Below are positions 1 through 10,211 of a stretch of DNA of 64,000 nt, piece after piece (within the stretch, counting starts at the first letter, position 1; every line of letters begins with the position of its first letter). The stretch is taken from NCBI RefSeq assembly GCF_016919175.1, contig NZ_JAFFPU010000003.1:27501-91500 (forward strand), written 5' to 3'. The translations under genes were made by a program, and so were the position numbers. This DNA is from Leptospira ainlahdjerensis (lineage in GTDB: Bacteria; Spirochaetota; Leptospiria; Leptospirales; Leptospiraceae). The notes under the pieces are model-generated. The model was not told where the DNA came from. It did no database searches and saw nothing but the letters and a program-made list of their open reading frames with translations.

Positions 1-817
1 CTTTGAAAAAGAAATTGAATATGATACAAATCTAAAAGACCTTTCTTCTCAGTTGAGCTACTTCCAAATCGAAGAGAAACTTTCCTTTTCCGATCTGTCC
101 TCTCTGAATATCGAAAAATACTTTCTGGAAAACGAATTTAGAATTCTTGGTTTGAAGGGTTCTTTAGAATCCTTTGCAACGGAAAATCCGGAATACAAAT
201 CTTTTCTTACGAGTGAAAAAAGACTCAAAGAATCTGCAAAGTTAAGCAAACTTTCTCTCCTCCCTGAGACCGAAGTTTTTGTTTCCTATATGAATCGAAG
301 AAATCAAAATTTCGCGATCGATCGTGGTCCTCTGGACTACCGCGTGACGGATACCACCGAATACAGAGGAGATCTTTTTAGTTTCGGAGTCAACGTAAGG
401 ATTCCCGTTTGGTCCGCGCTCAAATGGGAAAGTATCACAGGCCAGTATGAAAGAGAAGCGGATGCCGGAAAAGAATCCGCTGAAAAGGTCAAGATGCAGG
501 TGATCTCGGAGTTGCATCGGAACGTAGAACTCATCCGCGGTTACGAGAAACAAATTGAAATTCTTCAAAAAAAATTGATTCCGGAATTGGAGAGGGTGGT
601 ACGAGCCAATGCTTCCCTCTATGTTCCGGGAAAAGCGAGCCCACAGGATATTCTTATAACTCAGGTGGAAGTGATCAACGCACAGATCCGTAAAGAGGAT
701 TTGATCGAAAGAAAAAACGAATCGATCTTAAACGTGCTTCGAATCCTAAGTCAAATTTATTCCGAACCAAACGATGGAACCCATTCCGGTCATGAAAAAG
801 AAGGAGCTCGTCTATGA
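1..817 (+). CDS. Outer-membrane efflux protein (TolC/CusC-like), 5'-truncated by window edge
   Basis: Only the last ~271 codons are present; the frame is already open at base 2 and the true start lies outside the window. The protein is Glu/Lys-rich and helical with the long coiled-coil pattern of the OEP/TolC family, for example the heptad-like stretch around bases 440-760, and it ends in a short charged tail. In metal efflux systems this component is the outer-membrane channel that receives substrate from the membrane fusion protein. Its stop TGA overlaps the ATG of the next gene (ATGA at 814-817), so it is translationally coupled to a CusB-like gene and then a CusA-like pump. The role therefore rests mainly on context; the visible half alone would only say efflux channel. 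Confidence 0.82.
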   Translation, partial: FEKEIEYDTNLKDLSSQLSYFQIEEKLSFSDLSSLNIEKYFLENEFRILGLKGSLESFATENPEYKSFLTSEKRLKESAKLSKLSLLPETEVFVSYMNRRNQNFAIDRGPLDYRVTDTTEYRGDLFSFGVNVRIPVWSALKWESITGQYEREADAGKESAEKVKMQVISELHRNVELIRGYEKQIEILQKKLIPELERVVRANASLYVPGKASPQDILITQVEVINAQIRKEDLIERKNESILNVLRILSQIYSEPNDGTHSGHEKEGARL

Positions 818-1911
818 AATTCTCATTTCGTTTAACAATGTCAGTCCTTCTGATTTTGGTTTTAGTTTGGAACTGTACCAAACAAAAGGAAATTTATTAT
901 TGCCCGATGCACCCGACGTATACTTCCGATCGTCCCGGGACCTGTCCGATCTGCAACATGGATCTAGTAAAAAAGGATCACGGAGACCACGAAGAACACA
1001 ATTCAAGTTCCACTCCAGGATCGAATACGACGGATTTTCCGGATTCAGCAAAAGTATCTTCTGCATCGCAAAAACCCAATTCCCCGGAAGTAAAGAATGT
1101 TTTAGAAGATTCTTTCTCCAACCGAGAACTCTTTCTTTCCTCGGAAAAACAACAGTCAATCGGAATCAAAACGGAGCTTGTCCTACGAAGGGATCTGACA
1201 AAAAAAATCTCCGCTTATTCTACTGTAGCCTATGATCCCGAGTTGTATACAGCGCTGACGGAATACAAAGAAATGCTTCGATCCCGGGAATTTTTTCCCG
1301 ATACGGGATCGTCTCTGAGCGGTCAGAATCTTCAGATCCGTTTGAGACAATTAGGACTTTCCACGGATCAAATTCGTCTTTGGACTTCAGGAAAAAGAGA
1401 TCCTTCAGAACTCATCTTGGGAGGAAAGTCCGGAAGAGCTCATATCTATTCGCAAATTTATGAATCCGATTTTTCTTCAGCTCATGTCGGTTTAAAAATT
1501 TTGTTCAAAACAAACGTTTATCCTGAGACAACTTTCCGCGGAACGATTCGTAGTATCGATACGATCCTGGATAAGAACAGTAGAACCCTTCGCCTTCGAA
1601 GCGAAGTGGAAGATAGACAACAAAAACTCAAACCGCAAATGTTTGGAGATCTGGAAATTCAGATTCCTCTAAAACAAACACTGAGCGTGCCGACTTCTGC
1701 GATTTTAGATACGGGAACTGATAAAGTCGTTTATGTTCAAACGGGACCGGATCGTTTTTTGGCGACTCAGGTGAAGACCGGATTGAGTATCGGAGCTTGG
1801 ACTGAAATCAAAGAAGGATTGAAGGAAGGGGAAAGGGTTGTCTCGGAATCCACTTTCCTAATCGATTCCGAAGCAAGAATCCGCTTCGGCTCCACGTTAC
1901 ACAATCATTGA
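814..1911 (+). CDS. Periplasmic membrane-fusion lipoprotein of heavy-metal efflux system, with heavy-metal-binding domain (CusB-like)
   Basis: 365 residues. The N-terminus is a lipoprotein signal with Cys21 as the likely lipidated residue (after LVLVW-N). Directly after it comes a small heavy-metal-binding module with Cys30, Met32, His33, Cys44, Cys47 and Met49 (YYCPMHP ... CPICNMDL), the motif found in CusB-like and P-type ATPase proteins. An Asp/His/Glu-rich linker follows, then the HlyD/CusB barrel and hairpin domains (about residues 130-360). The family bridges the inner-membrane RND pump and the outer-membrane channel and presents metal to the pump. The gene overlaps the upstream channel gene by 4 bases and lies 7 bases before the pump gene. 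The metal-binding motif favours Cu+/Ag+ or another soft metal, but the exact metal is not determined. Confidence 0.9.
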   Translation: MKFSFRLTMSVLLILVLVWNCTKQKEIYYCPMHPTYTSDRPGTCPICNMDLVKKDHGDHEEHNSSSTPGSNTTDFPDSAKVSSASQKPNSPEVKNVLEDSFSNRELFLSSEKQQSIGIKTELVLRRDLTKKISAYSTVAYDPELYTALTEYKEMLRSREFFPDTGSSLSGQNLQIRLRQLGLSTDQIRLWTSGKRDPSELILGGKSGRAHIYSQIYESDFSSAHVGLKILFKTNVYPETTFRGTIRSIDTILDKNSRTLRLRSEVEDRQQKLKPQMFGDLEIQIPLKQTLSVPTSAILDTGTDKVVYVQTGPDRFLATQVKTGLSIGAWTEIKEGLKEGERVVSESTFLIDSEARIRFGSTLHNH

Positions 1912-1918
1912 GGTCGTC

Positions 1919-4900
1919 ATGATTCAGAACATCATTCGTTTTTCAGTAAATCATAAATTCCTAATTCTTTTAGTGACGATCGGCTTACTTTTAGGATCGG
2001 TCGTATCCTTAAAAAACATTCCTTTGGATGCGATTCCGGATCTTTCGGATACGCAGGTGATCGTTTATTCTCGTTGGGATCGAAGCCCTGACATCTTAGA
2101 AGATCAAGTCACGTATCCGATCATCACCTCACTTTTAGGAGCTCCTAAGATCAAAGCAGTTCGCGGCTTTTCGGATTTCGGTTATTCGTATGTCTACGTC
2201 ATCTTTCAGGATGGAACCGATATCTACTGGGCCAGATCCCGTGTGCTCGAATATCTCACTCGAATTCAATCCAATCTCCCGGAGGGAGTGAAGGTTGAAT
2301 TGGGTCCAGACGCAAGTTCGGTAGGCTGGGTTTATCAGTATGTTCTGACGGACACGACCGGAAATTCTTCCCTTTCCGATCTAAGAACCTTTCAGGACTT
2401 TAAGCTCAAATATTTACTCAACTCGGTTTCGGGGATTTCCGAAGTCGCATCCATCGGGGGATTTAAAAAACAATACCAGATCACCGTCCAACCGAATGCT
2501 TTACGTTCCTATAATATAGATTTCGAAACGTTGGTACGGAAAATCCGGGAAAGCAACCAGGAAACCGGAGGTAGGCTCGTCGAACTTTCAGGTGCTGAAT
2601 TTATGGTCCGGGGAAGGGGTTATCTTTCTTCTTTGGAAGACATCGAAAATATTTCCCTAGGAACTGACCTGAACGGAACACCGATCCTTTTAAAAAACGT
2701 AGCCGCCGTCACTTTCGGCCCGGATATAAGACGAGGAATCGCCGACTGGAACGGAGAAGGAGACGTGGTCGGTGGAACGATTGTTATGCGGCATGGGGAA
2801 AACGCGTTAAACGTCATCGAACGACTCAAAACAAAAATAGAATCGATTCAAAAAAATCTACCCGTCGGAACTGAATTGATGGCCGCATACGATCGTTCGG
2901 AGTTGATTCAAAACGCAATTTCGACACTTCGATGGAAATTGATCGAAGAGATGCTGATCGTTTCCGCCGTGATCCTTTTGTTTCTCTGGCATTTTCCTTC
3001 GGCGATCATTCCGATTCTTACGATCCCGATCAGCGTTTTAATCACGTTTATTCCGATGTATCTATTGGATATAAACGCAAACCTCATGTCTCTTTCCGGA
3101 ATGGCGATTTCAATCGGCGTTCTTGTAGACGGAGCTATTGTGGAAGTCGAAAATGCGTATAAAAAATTGGAAGAATGGGAAACTTCAGGAAGAATCGGCG
3201 ACTATCACCAAGTCCGTCTGGAAGCTCTCTTAGAAGTCGGTCCGTCCGTTTTCTTTTCCTTACTCGTCATCGCGGTAGCGTTCTTTCCCGTTTTCGCCCT
3301 TGTGGATCAAGAGGGAAGGTTATTTAAACCTTTGGCATATTCAAAAAACATTGCGATGGCGGTCGCGGCCTTGCTTGCCATCACTTTGGATCCAGCCTTT
3401 CGAATGCTTTTTACTAGGATGGATCCTTTTGTTTTTAAGAATGCATTTATTTCTAAGATGGCGACGAGTCTGTTGGTCGGAAAATACTATCCGGAAGAAA
3501 AACATCCTGTCAGTAAAATTCTGTTTCACTTTTACGGACCGGCCTGCCGCTGGGTTTTGCACAATCCCAAAAAAACGATCTTCACCGGACTTATCTTGGT
3601 GGTCCTAACGATACCTGTATATCTGAGTTTAGGATCAGAGTTCATGCCTCCTCTGGATGAAGAATCCCTTTTGTATATGCCGACTACGTTACCCGGAATC
3701 GGAGTTGCGGAAGCCCAGAAACTGATGACCGCGATGGATCAAAAACTAAAATCAATTCCCGAAGTAAAATCGGTTTTCGGAAAATCGGGTAGATCGGAAA
3801 CCGCGACCGATTCCGCTCCGTTTTCCATGATGGAAACCGTAATTCTTCTACATCCAAAAGAAGAATGGAGAAAGGCAGATCGTTTCTACTCTTCCTGGCC
3901 TCGGATTTTTCAATGGCCTTTTCTTCCGTTCACATCGGAAAGAATCACCAAAGAAGAGTTGGTAAAAATTCTCAACCAAGAGATGCAATTTCCCGGAGCC
4001 ACCAACGCTTGGACCATGCCCATCAAAGCCAGAATCGACATGCTCAGTACGGGGATGCGGACTCCGATCGGAATCAAAGTTTTAGGCTCTTCATTGGAGG
4101 AGATCGAAAAGATCGGAGTCAACATCGAATCGATTCTCAAAACGATTCCCGAAACGAGGAGCGTGTTTGCCGAAAGAACCGCGGGAGGTTATTATCTCGA
4201 CGTCGAATTAAAACGAACTAGTTTAGCAAGATATAATATATCCGTGGACGCGGCCCAACAGATCGTAGTATCCGCCATCGGAGGAGAATCGATCACTCAA
4301 ACCGTAGAAGGCAGGGAAAGATTTTCGGTGAACCTGCGTTATCCGAGAGAACTCAGGGATTCCGTTGAGAAAATGAAATCGATACTCGTCCCAACTGCGA
4401 CCTTTGGTCATATACCTCTCAATGAAATTGCTGACATTCGAGTAAAAACGGGGCCGTCCATGATCCGAGATGAAAACGGATTTCTCGCCGGCTACGTCTA
4501 TGTGGATCCATCCACGACGGATATCGGAGGATACGTGGATCGAGCCAAAATAATAGTATCGGAAAAAGTTCGGCTTCCGAGCGGTTATTCCATAGAATGG
4601 AGCGGTCAGTATGAGAACATGATCCGAGTTCGGGAAAGAATGAAATACGTCCTCCCACTTACGATTTTTATTATATTCCTTTTATTGTATGCAAATACAA
4701 AGTCGTATGCAAAAACATTGATCATTCTTCTTGCGGTTCCATTTTCTTTGATCGGGGCGATCGGTCTCTTGTATATTCTTGACTATCACATCTCGGTAGC
4801 GGTTTGGGTGGGGATGATCGCACTCATGGGATTGGATGCGGAAACGGGAGTTTTTATGCTCCTTTATTTGGATCTTTCTTATGAAGACGCAAAGAAAAAG

Positions 4901-5329
4901 GGAAGGCTGCGCAACCAAGAAGAATGGATAGACGCAGTATTACACGGAGCCGTCCATCGGGTACGTCCTAAGATCATGACGGTGCTCGCCGCCATGATGG
5001 GTTTGATGCCGATCCTTTGGTCCCAGAGTACTGGTTCGGATGTGATGAAACGAATCGCGGCTCCGATGGTCGGCGGTCTTGTGACGAGTTTTATCTTAGA
5101 ATTGCTGGTCTATCCTCCAATCTATCTGCTCTGGAAACAAGGAACACTTTCCTCTCTTCTTAAATTCGGAAATCCGATGGAACAAAGCGGACTCCGAACG
5201 GAATCATACTTCCCGGAGACGGAAAAGTTTATTCAGAATGAGGAAGAGACCTCGGATTCGAAAACTGAAAATCTTGTAAGCGAAAATAAAAATCGAAAGA
5301 AAAAACATACAAAGAAGGAAAAACCATGA
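1919..5329 (+). CDS. Heavy-metal RND efflux pump, CusA/CzcA family (CusA-like)
   Basis: 1136 residues, a normal size for an HME-RND pump with 12 membrane helices and two large periplasmic loops. TM1 begins with the usual NHKFLIL-type sequence and is followed by the conserved IPLDAIPDLSDTQV segment. TM4 carries VLVDGAIVEVENA, which resembles CusA (AMVDAAIVMIENA) more than the CzcA DFG-type motif. Near the C-terminus LDAETGVFMLLYL matches the CusA AAEFGV region. These residues suggest a monovalent-metal (Cu/Ag) pump; I did not verify the methionine relay. The last ~55 residues are a charged Lys/Glu-rich cytoplasmic tail. The stop overlaps the next gene start (ATGA). Confidence 0.93.
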   Translation: MIQNIIRFSVNHKFLILLVTIGLLLGSVVSLKNIPLDAIPDLSDTQVIVYSRWDRSPDILEDQVTYPIITSLLGAPKIKAVRGFSDFGYSYVYVIFQDGTDIYWARSRVLEYLTRIQSNLPEGVKVELGPDASSVGWVYQYVLTDTTGNSSLSDLRTFQDFKLKYLLNSVSGISEVASIGGFKKQYQITVQPNALRSYNIDFETLVRKIRESNQETGGRLVELSGAEFMVRGRGYLSSLEDIENISLGTDLNGTPILLKNVAAVTFGPDIRRGIADWNGEGDVVGGTIVMRHGENALNVIERLKTKIESIQKNLPVGTELMAAYDRSELIQNAISTLRWKLIEEMLIVSAVILLFLWHFPSAIIPILTIPISVLITFIPMYLLDINANLMSLSGMAISIGVLVDGAIVEVENAYKKLEEWETSGRIGDYHQVRLEALLEVGPSVFFSLLVIAVAFFPVFALVDQEGRLFKPLAYSKNIAMAVAALLAITLDPAFRMLFTRMDPFVFKNAFISKMATSLLVGKYYPEEKHPVSKILFHFYGPACRWVLHNPKKTIFTGLILVVLTIPVYLSLGSEFMPPLDEESLLYMPTTLPGIGVAEAQKLMTAMDQKLKSIPEVKSVFGKSGRSETATDSAPFSMMETVILLHPKEEWRKADRFYSSWPRIFQWPFLPFTSERITKEELVKILNQEMQFPGATNAWTMPIKARIDMLSTGMRTPIGIKVLGSSLEEIEKIGVNIESILKTIPETRSVFAERTAGGYYLDVELKRTSLARYNISVDAAQQIVVSAIGGESITQTVEGRERFSVNLRYPRELRDSVEKMKSILVPTATFGHIPLNEIADIRVKTGPSMIRDENGFLAGYVYVDPSTTDIGGYVDRAKIIVSEKVRLPSGYSIEWSGQYENMIRVRERMKYVLPLTIFIIFLLLYANTKSYAKTLIILLAVPFSLIGAIGLLYILDYHISVAVWVGMIALMGLDAETGVFMLLYLDLSYEDAKKKGRLRNQEEWIDAVLHGAVHRVRPKIMTVLAAMMGLMPILWSQSTGSDVMKRIAAPMVGGLVTSFILELLVYPPIYLLWKQGTLSSLLKFGNPMEQSGLRTESYFPETEKFIQNEEETSDSKTENLVSENKNRKKKHTKKEKP

Positions 5330-5562
5330 TTCAAAAGACAATTCAAATTCTTATCCTAATCGGATTCTTGTCCGCGGCTGCATTGTCTGCACACGAGCAC
5401 GAAGGCGATCACAAGGACCACAAAGATTCCATGGATAAACACCATGAACACGGAAAAGACGGGGATCATTCCAAACACAAGGAATCCGGGAAAGGAAAAG
5501 AGAAACATTCCGGAAAGGAACACGATCATTCTAAGATGAAAGAATCGAAAGGAAAGAAGTAG
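5326..5562 (+). CDS. Small secreted histidine-rich protein, probable periplasmic metal buffer
   Basis: 78 residues. A signal peptide of about 21 residues (LIGFLSAAALSA) precedes a mature chain with 12 histidines among Asp, Glu and Lys and almost no hydrophobic residues, so it is expected to be disordered and able to bind divalent or soft metals. It overlaps the pump gene by 4 bases (ATGA) and so belongs to the efflux operon. I recognise no named family. By position it could play the role that CusF plays in enterobacteria (handing metal to the pump), but it has no CusF-like Met/Trp motif, so that is inference. Low-complexity His tails evolve quickly and sequence searches may be unspecific. Confidence 0.8.
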   Translation: MIQKTIQILILIGFLSAAALSAHEHEGDHKDHKDSMDKHHEHGKDGDHSKHKESGKGKEKHSGKEHDHSKMKESKGKK

Positions 5563-5611
5563 AAAGCGACCTGCGAAAGCAGAAGGTTTCTTAAAAAGAA
5601 GTTTTGAAAAT

Positions 5612-5637
5612 AAAAAAGCCGCCCGAAGGGCGGCTTT
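5612..5637 (-). terminator. Rho-independent terminator of flaB
   Basis: A 10-bp perfect stem (AAAGCCGCCC with GGGCGGCTTT, loop GAA) at 5615-5637 is followed on the minus strand by a U-run, which identifies it as the end of the flagellin transcript. It may also work, less well, for the converging efflux operon. Confidence 0.88.
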
Positions 5638-5663
5638 GAAACGTAAATTCAAATCAAAATCGT

Positions 5664-6582
<919 letters not shown>

Positions 6583-6844
6583 TTTGTTGATCCACTGCGA
6601 ACTTCCACTCTGTTTGGAACGGAGGTGAAAGTTTTTTTATTTTTTTCCTAAAGTCTTATTCGGAGGGAGCCGAACTTAAGTTTAGAGAAGTTTTGCCAAA
6701 ATACTATCCGCACCACTTCTTGAAAGCAACTCTTTTCCTCCCTCATCTAAAAAAATCCTTTCCTTTCCATTGCCTTTTCCGAATGTTTTGATCGTATTTT
6801 GTCTCATCCTCGAATTGAGGATTTCGGAAACGAGTTTAAGAATA
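6583..6844. other. Divergent intergenic region between flaB and the cobalamin adenosyltransferase gene
   Basis: About 260 bases without a convincing gene. It must hold the flaB promoter (minus strand) and the promoter of the adenosyltransferase gene (plus strand). A T-rich run near 6630-6650 is conspicuous. I could not assign a sigma-70 or sigma-28 promoter with confidence. Confidence 0.4.
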
Positions 6845-7396
6845 ATGAAAATTTATACAAAGAAAGGGGACTTCGGTCAGACGTCCCTGGCGACGGGAGC
6901 AAAGGTTACCAAATCCGATCGAAGAGTGGAATTGTATGGAACAGCCGATGAACTCAATTCTACAATTGGGGTCGTAAAATCTTTTTTGTCCGATGGAAGC
7001 GCTCTCCATTCTCCCTTGGAAACGATTCAGAACTTGCTTTTCGAGCTCGGATCGGAACTGGCCGGCTTTCGTCCCAAAGAAGAATCCTGTATTTTAGAAG
7101 AGGACATTTTGTTCCTCGAAAAGCAGATCGATCAGATGCAGGAAAAATTAACTCCGCTAAAAAAGTTTATTCTACCGGGTGGAACTAAGGCTTCTTCCTT
7201 CTTACATATTTCAAGAACGGTTTCGAGAAGACTGGAAAGAGAAATGGTTCGTTATAAGGAAGAGGGACTGGAAATTCTTTCTCCTCCGATGATTTTTATG
7301 AATCGTCTCTCCGATTATTTTTTTGTCGCCGCACGTTATGCGAACTTAGAGGAAAACATTCAGGAACCGACATGGACCTCCAGAGCAAAAGTTTAA
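6845..7396 (+). CDS. Cob(I)alamin adenosyltransferase, PduO type
   Basis: 183 residues, typical of the PduO-type ATP:cob(I)alamin adenosyltransferase, which makes adenosylcobalamin from cob(I)alamin and ATP. The N-terminal nucleotide-binding motif KIYTKKGDFGQTSL and the later LYGTADELNS and LPGGTKASSFLH segments are the family hallmarks, followed by SRTVSRRLER. The ATG at 6845 is chosen because MKIYTKKGD is the conserved N-terminus; the reading frame is open for 25 more codons upstream without family similarity. The gene overlaps the downstream transporter gene by 25 bases. The product supplies the cofactor for AdoCbl enzymes such as the class II ribonucleotide reductase at 53.7-57.3 kb. Confidence 0.93.
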   Translation: MKIYTKKGDFGQTSLATGAKVTKSDRRVELYGTADELNSTIGVVKSFLSDGSALHSPLETIQNLLFELGSELAGFRPKEESCILEEDILFLEKQIDQMQEKLTPLKKFILPGGTKASSFLHISRTVSRRLEREMVRYKEEGLEILSPPMIFMNRLSDYFFVAARYANLEENIQEPTWTSRAKV

Positions 7397-8676
7397 GTTC
7401 TCATCCGAAATCCCTTTCGATTCTTTTTCTAACGGAAACGTGGGAGCGCTTTAGTTTTTACGGAATGCGAGCACTGCTTGTTTTATTTTTAACGAAGGTA
7501 TTTCATTATTCCGATTCGACAGCTCAAAGTATCTACGGCTATTATATCGGACTTGTGTATCTTACTCCTTTGATCGGAGGTTATCTCGCGGATCGATATC
7601 TCGGCTTTAAGGTATCGATCTATCTCGGGACAACCCTTATGATGTTCGGACATCTGAGCCTCGCCTTTGAAACAAAACCGTTTTTCTTTTTAGGACTCGC
7701 GTTACTCATTATCGGAGTCGGTTTTTTTAAACCGAATATATCGACGGTCATGGGAAGAATCTACGAAGAAGAAAACAAGAATCACATGAAAGATTCGGGT
7801 TTTACGATTTTCTATATGGGAATCAATCTCGGAGGTTTTTTAGGTCCGATTTTTTGCGGATACTTTAGCGCTACCTTCGGTTGGGGATACGGTTTTGGAG
7901 TCGCGGCCTTCGGAGTCTTTTTTGGAATTCTCATTTTTCTTTTTGGACAGAAAATTTTTCCAAAAAGTGTGTTCGAACCCGGCAAAAAGAATCATTTGAA
8001 TCAATCCAAAACACCACCCCCTCTGACTAAAGAAGAAAGGGAAAGAGTTGCGGTGATTTTTATCTTTGCAACCTTTATGATTATCTTCTGGGGAGTCTTC
8101 GAGCAGATCGGGTCTTCGATGAATCTTTTTATCGATCGCCATGTGGATCGAAACCTTTTCGGATATGAAATTCCAACTCCTTTGTTTCAATCCTTAAATC
8201 CGCTTTTAATTCTTTTGTTCGCGCCGTTAGTCGCTTCGTTTTGGACCTTTCTTTCAAAGAGAAATTTAAAACCGGATACTTCCACGAGATTTGCTTACGG
8301 CTTTGTTATATTAAGTTTCGGTTATATCACCTTAATCGGAGCCACTTATGACTTCAAGCTTGGAAGTAAAATTTCGCCGCTTTGGCTTCTTCTAATGGTC
8401 ACTCTGATTACGATCGGAGAATTGTTTACTTCCCCCGTTGGTTTATCTCTCGTTACCAAGTTAGCACCGAATCACCTCGGCGGTTTCTTGATGGGTGTTT
8501 GGTTTATCTCCAGTTTTTTTGGAGGAATTCTTACAGGAAAGTTGGGCGGGCTTATGAGTACGGAGAGTTTTCCCGCCTTTTTTGGAATGTTTGCAGGGCT
8601 AGCGCTTGCGGGAAGTTTCATTCTTTATTTGGCAAGAAAAAGGTTTCAGGCTTGGATGCATGGCGGCGATCTTTAG
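7372..8676 (+). CDS. Proton-dependent oligopeptide transporter (POT/PTR2 family MFS)
   Basis: 434 residues with about 12 hydrophobic helices. The proton-coupling motif of the family, ETWERFSFYGMR (ExxERFxxYG), lies in TM1, and GGYLADRYLG and FFKPNIS follow in the first half, all POT signatures. The family imports di- and tripeptides with protons across the inner membrane. It is somewhat shorter than enterobacterial Dtp proteins (about 490-500), mainly in loops. The start overlaps the preceding adenosyltransferase by 25 bases, suggesting co-transcription, although no functional link between them is known to me. Confidence 0.93.
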   Translation: MDLQSKSLSSHPKSLSILFLTETWERFSFYGMRALLVLFLTKVFHYSDSTAQSIYGYYIGLVYLTPLIGGYLADRYLGFKVSIYLGTTLMMFGHLSLAFETKPFFFLGLALLIIGVGFFKPNISTVMGRIYEEENKNHMKDSGFTIFYMGINLGGFLGPIFCGYFSATFGWGYGFGVAAFGVFFGILIFLFGQKIFPKSVFEPGKKNHLNQSKTPPPLTKEERERVAVIFIFATFMIIFWGVFEQIGSSMNLFIDRHVDRNLFGYEIPTPLFQSLNPLLILLFAPLVASFWTFLSKRNLKPDTSTRFAYGFVILSFGYITLIGATYDFKLGSKISPLWLLLMVTLITIGELFTSPVGLSLVTKLAPNHLGGFLMGVWFISSFFGGILTGKLGGLMSTESFPAFFGMFAGLALAGSFILYLARKRFQAWMHGGDL

Positions 8677-8720
8677 ATGTCGACCCTTCCCTGTTCTTGA
8701 AAAAACATTAGGAGGTTCTT

Positions 8721-9998
8721 ATGTTTAAAATTCTATTTACTACGATTTGGATTCTTTTTTTATTTCAGAACGAAATTTCTGCGGATCCTTTTTCCGATCT
8801 TCTTAAGGACGATTTTGAAACCGGTCAGACTCTTCTGATCAAAAATTCAGTTTTTCAAAAACTGGGTGGAAAATCAAAAGACCCAAAGGTGATCGAAATT
8901 ACGAAAAATACGATTCCTTGGGCGATCATGGAAGGTTTGGCTCCGGAAGCGGTAGCAGAATTAATTGTTAACCAATACTACGTTTCACTCGCGGGATTAC
9001 GTTTTACGGAATCGGAAGACGCCATTCCTGCACTTGCAAAACAAAAACTCTCCGAAAAGGACTTTGTATTTGTCTCTCTGTTCGTAAAAGAGACGGATCA
9101 AGCTGGAATTCGAGAAGAGATTAGAAACGTATTTTTATCGACGGCTCTCAAATCTCGTTGGGACGGTTTTTCCGTTTTGGCTGGGGGAAGGGCTTTGATC
9201 GCGGGAAAGAATGTGGGAATTCCTGAAAACAGATTGGCTTCTCGGATCTTAGGTATGTTTCCTTCGAAAGGAGGTTCTTCTCCGTTTGAAAAAACGGACT
9301 CCGCGTTTCGACAAGCTATATTTTTTAATCCGACAAATGACCGTTACACTCTTGCATCTGATCTTCTTGCCCAACTGAAAGTTTTACATTCGGGAACAAA
9401 GAGTAAATCTCTGGATTCGTGGACTGCATCGATCGCGACCGCACGCGCATTGGATAACGGACTGAATTCGGCCGGAGAAATTGTGATCGGTGATAGGCCG
9501 AAATTCGGTTTTGAAGAGAATATCCCGGAGCCACCACTAGTCCCGGAAGTAGAACCCGATACGCCTGTAGCTCCAGGAAAGTCCGATTGGGAAGTATTAC
9601 GTTCTTCGAATTTACTTTCCGTGATTAAAGAGTGGCAGGGAACTCCTTATTATTGGGGCGGAACTTCCAAAAAAGGAGTCGATTGTTCCGGGTTTACATT
9701 TAGTTCTCTCACGGATTTTCGGGTCGGGGTTCCAGCAAAAATCGTCCCACGTTTAGGGAGGGATCAGGCAAAGTCGGGAAGTCCTGTTGCACATAAAGAC
9801 CTTCGAGTCGGGGATCTCATTTTCTTTTCGGCCTCTCCAAACCAGAGTAAAATTACGCATGTTGGACTCGTGATTTCGGAAAAAGAATTTTCTCATGCGT
9901 CTTCCACAAGAGGTGTGGTGATTGATAAAATTTCTATGAAATGGTGGATCGATCGTTACGTAACTTCAAGGAGAGTTTTTAAGAAGGTAAGTCCTTAA
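8721..9998 (+). CDS. Exported NlpC/P60-family peptidoglycan hydrolase
   Basis: 425 residues. A signal peptide (about residues 1-21, ILFLFQNEISA) leads into a ~270-residue N-terminal region I do not recognise, then a Pro/Glu-rich linker (PEPPLVPEVEPDTP) and a C-terminal NlpC/P60 domain (about 300-420). The catalytic cysteine is in GVDCSGF and the first His in ITHVGLV, with a further His in FSHASS. NlpC/P60 enzymes cut gamma-D-Glu-diaminoacyl bonds of stem peptides in the periplasm. AGGAGG lies close upstream of the ATG. It is probably its own transcription unit after the transporter. Confidence 0.88.
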   Translation: MFKILFTTIWILFLFQNEISADPFSDLLKDDFETGQTLLIKNSVFQKLGGKSKDPKVIEITKNTIPWAIMEGLAPEAVAELIVNQYYVSLAGLRFTESEDAIPALAKQKLSEKDFVFVSLFVKETDQAGIREEIRNVFLSTALKSRWDGFSVLAGGRALIAGKNVGIPENRLASRILGMFPSKGGSSPFEKTDSAFRQAIFFNPTNDRYTLASDLLAQLKVLHSGTKSKSLDSWTASIATARALDNGLNSAGEIVIGDRPKFGFEENIPEPPLVPEVEPDTPVAPGKSDWEVLRSSNLLSVIKEWQGTPYYWGGTSKKGVDCSGFTFSSLTDFRVGVPAKIVPRLGRDQAKSGSPVAHKDLRVGDLIFFSASPNQSKITHVGLVISEKEFSHASSTRGVVIDKISMKWWIDRYVTSRRVFKKVSP

Positions 9999-10211
9999 AT
10001 ACATTGAGTCAACCTTTGGTTTGAAATAAAAAATCGAAAAGTGGAGATATGTTTGAATTACTTAATTCGAGAGAAAGACTCATCTTTCTGTTTCCCTTTT
10101 AATCAAAAGGTTTTCGTGCTTTTTTTACAAAGCAAATACTTCTTTATAAAGAGCTGTCTTTTATTTTTAGAGAAATAGAGGTTTAGTTTTTAGGAGAAAC
10201 TTATTTGTTTT
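9999..10211. other. Intergenic region between convergent genes, with weak terminator-like hairpin
   Basis: AT-rich, no gene seen. A short hairpin at 10095-10110 (CCTTTT AATC AAAAGG) followed by TTTTC could terminate the NlpC/P60 transcript. Confidence 0.4.

Noticed and set aside
5326..5562. Low-complexity artefact rather than a gene
   Set aside because: It has a proper signal peptide and a 4-base coupling to the pump gene, so I kept it as a gene.
6646..6680. Sigma-28 promoter for flaB or the adenosyltransferase
   Set aside because: A TAAAG and a GCCGAAC lie on the plus strand at about the right distance, but on the wrong strand for flaB and without a good -10 match.
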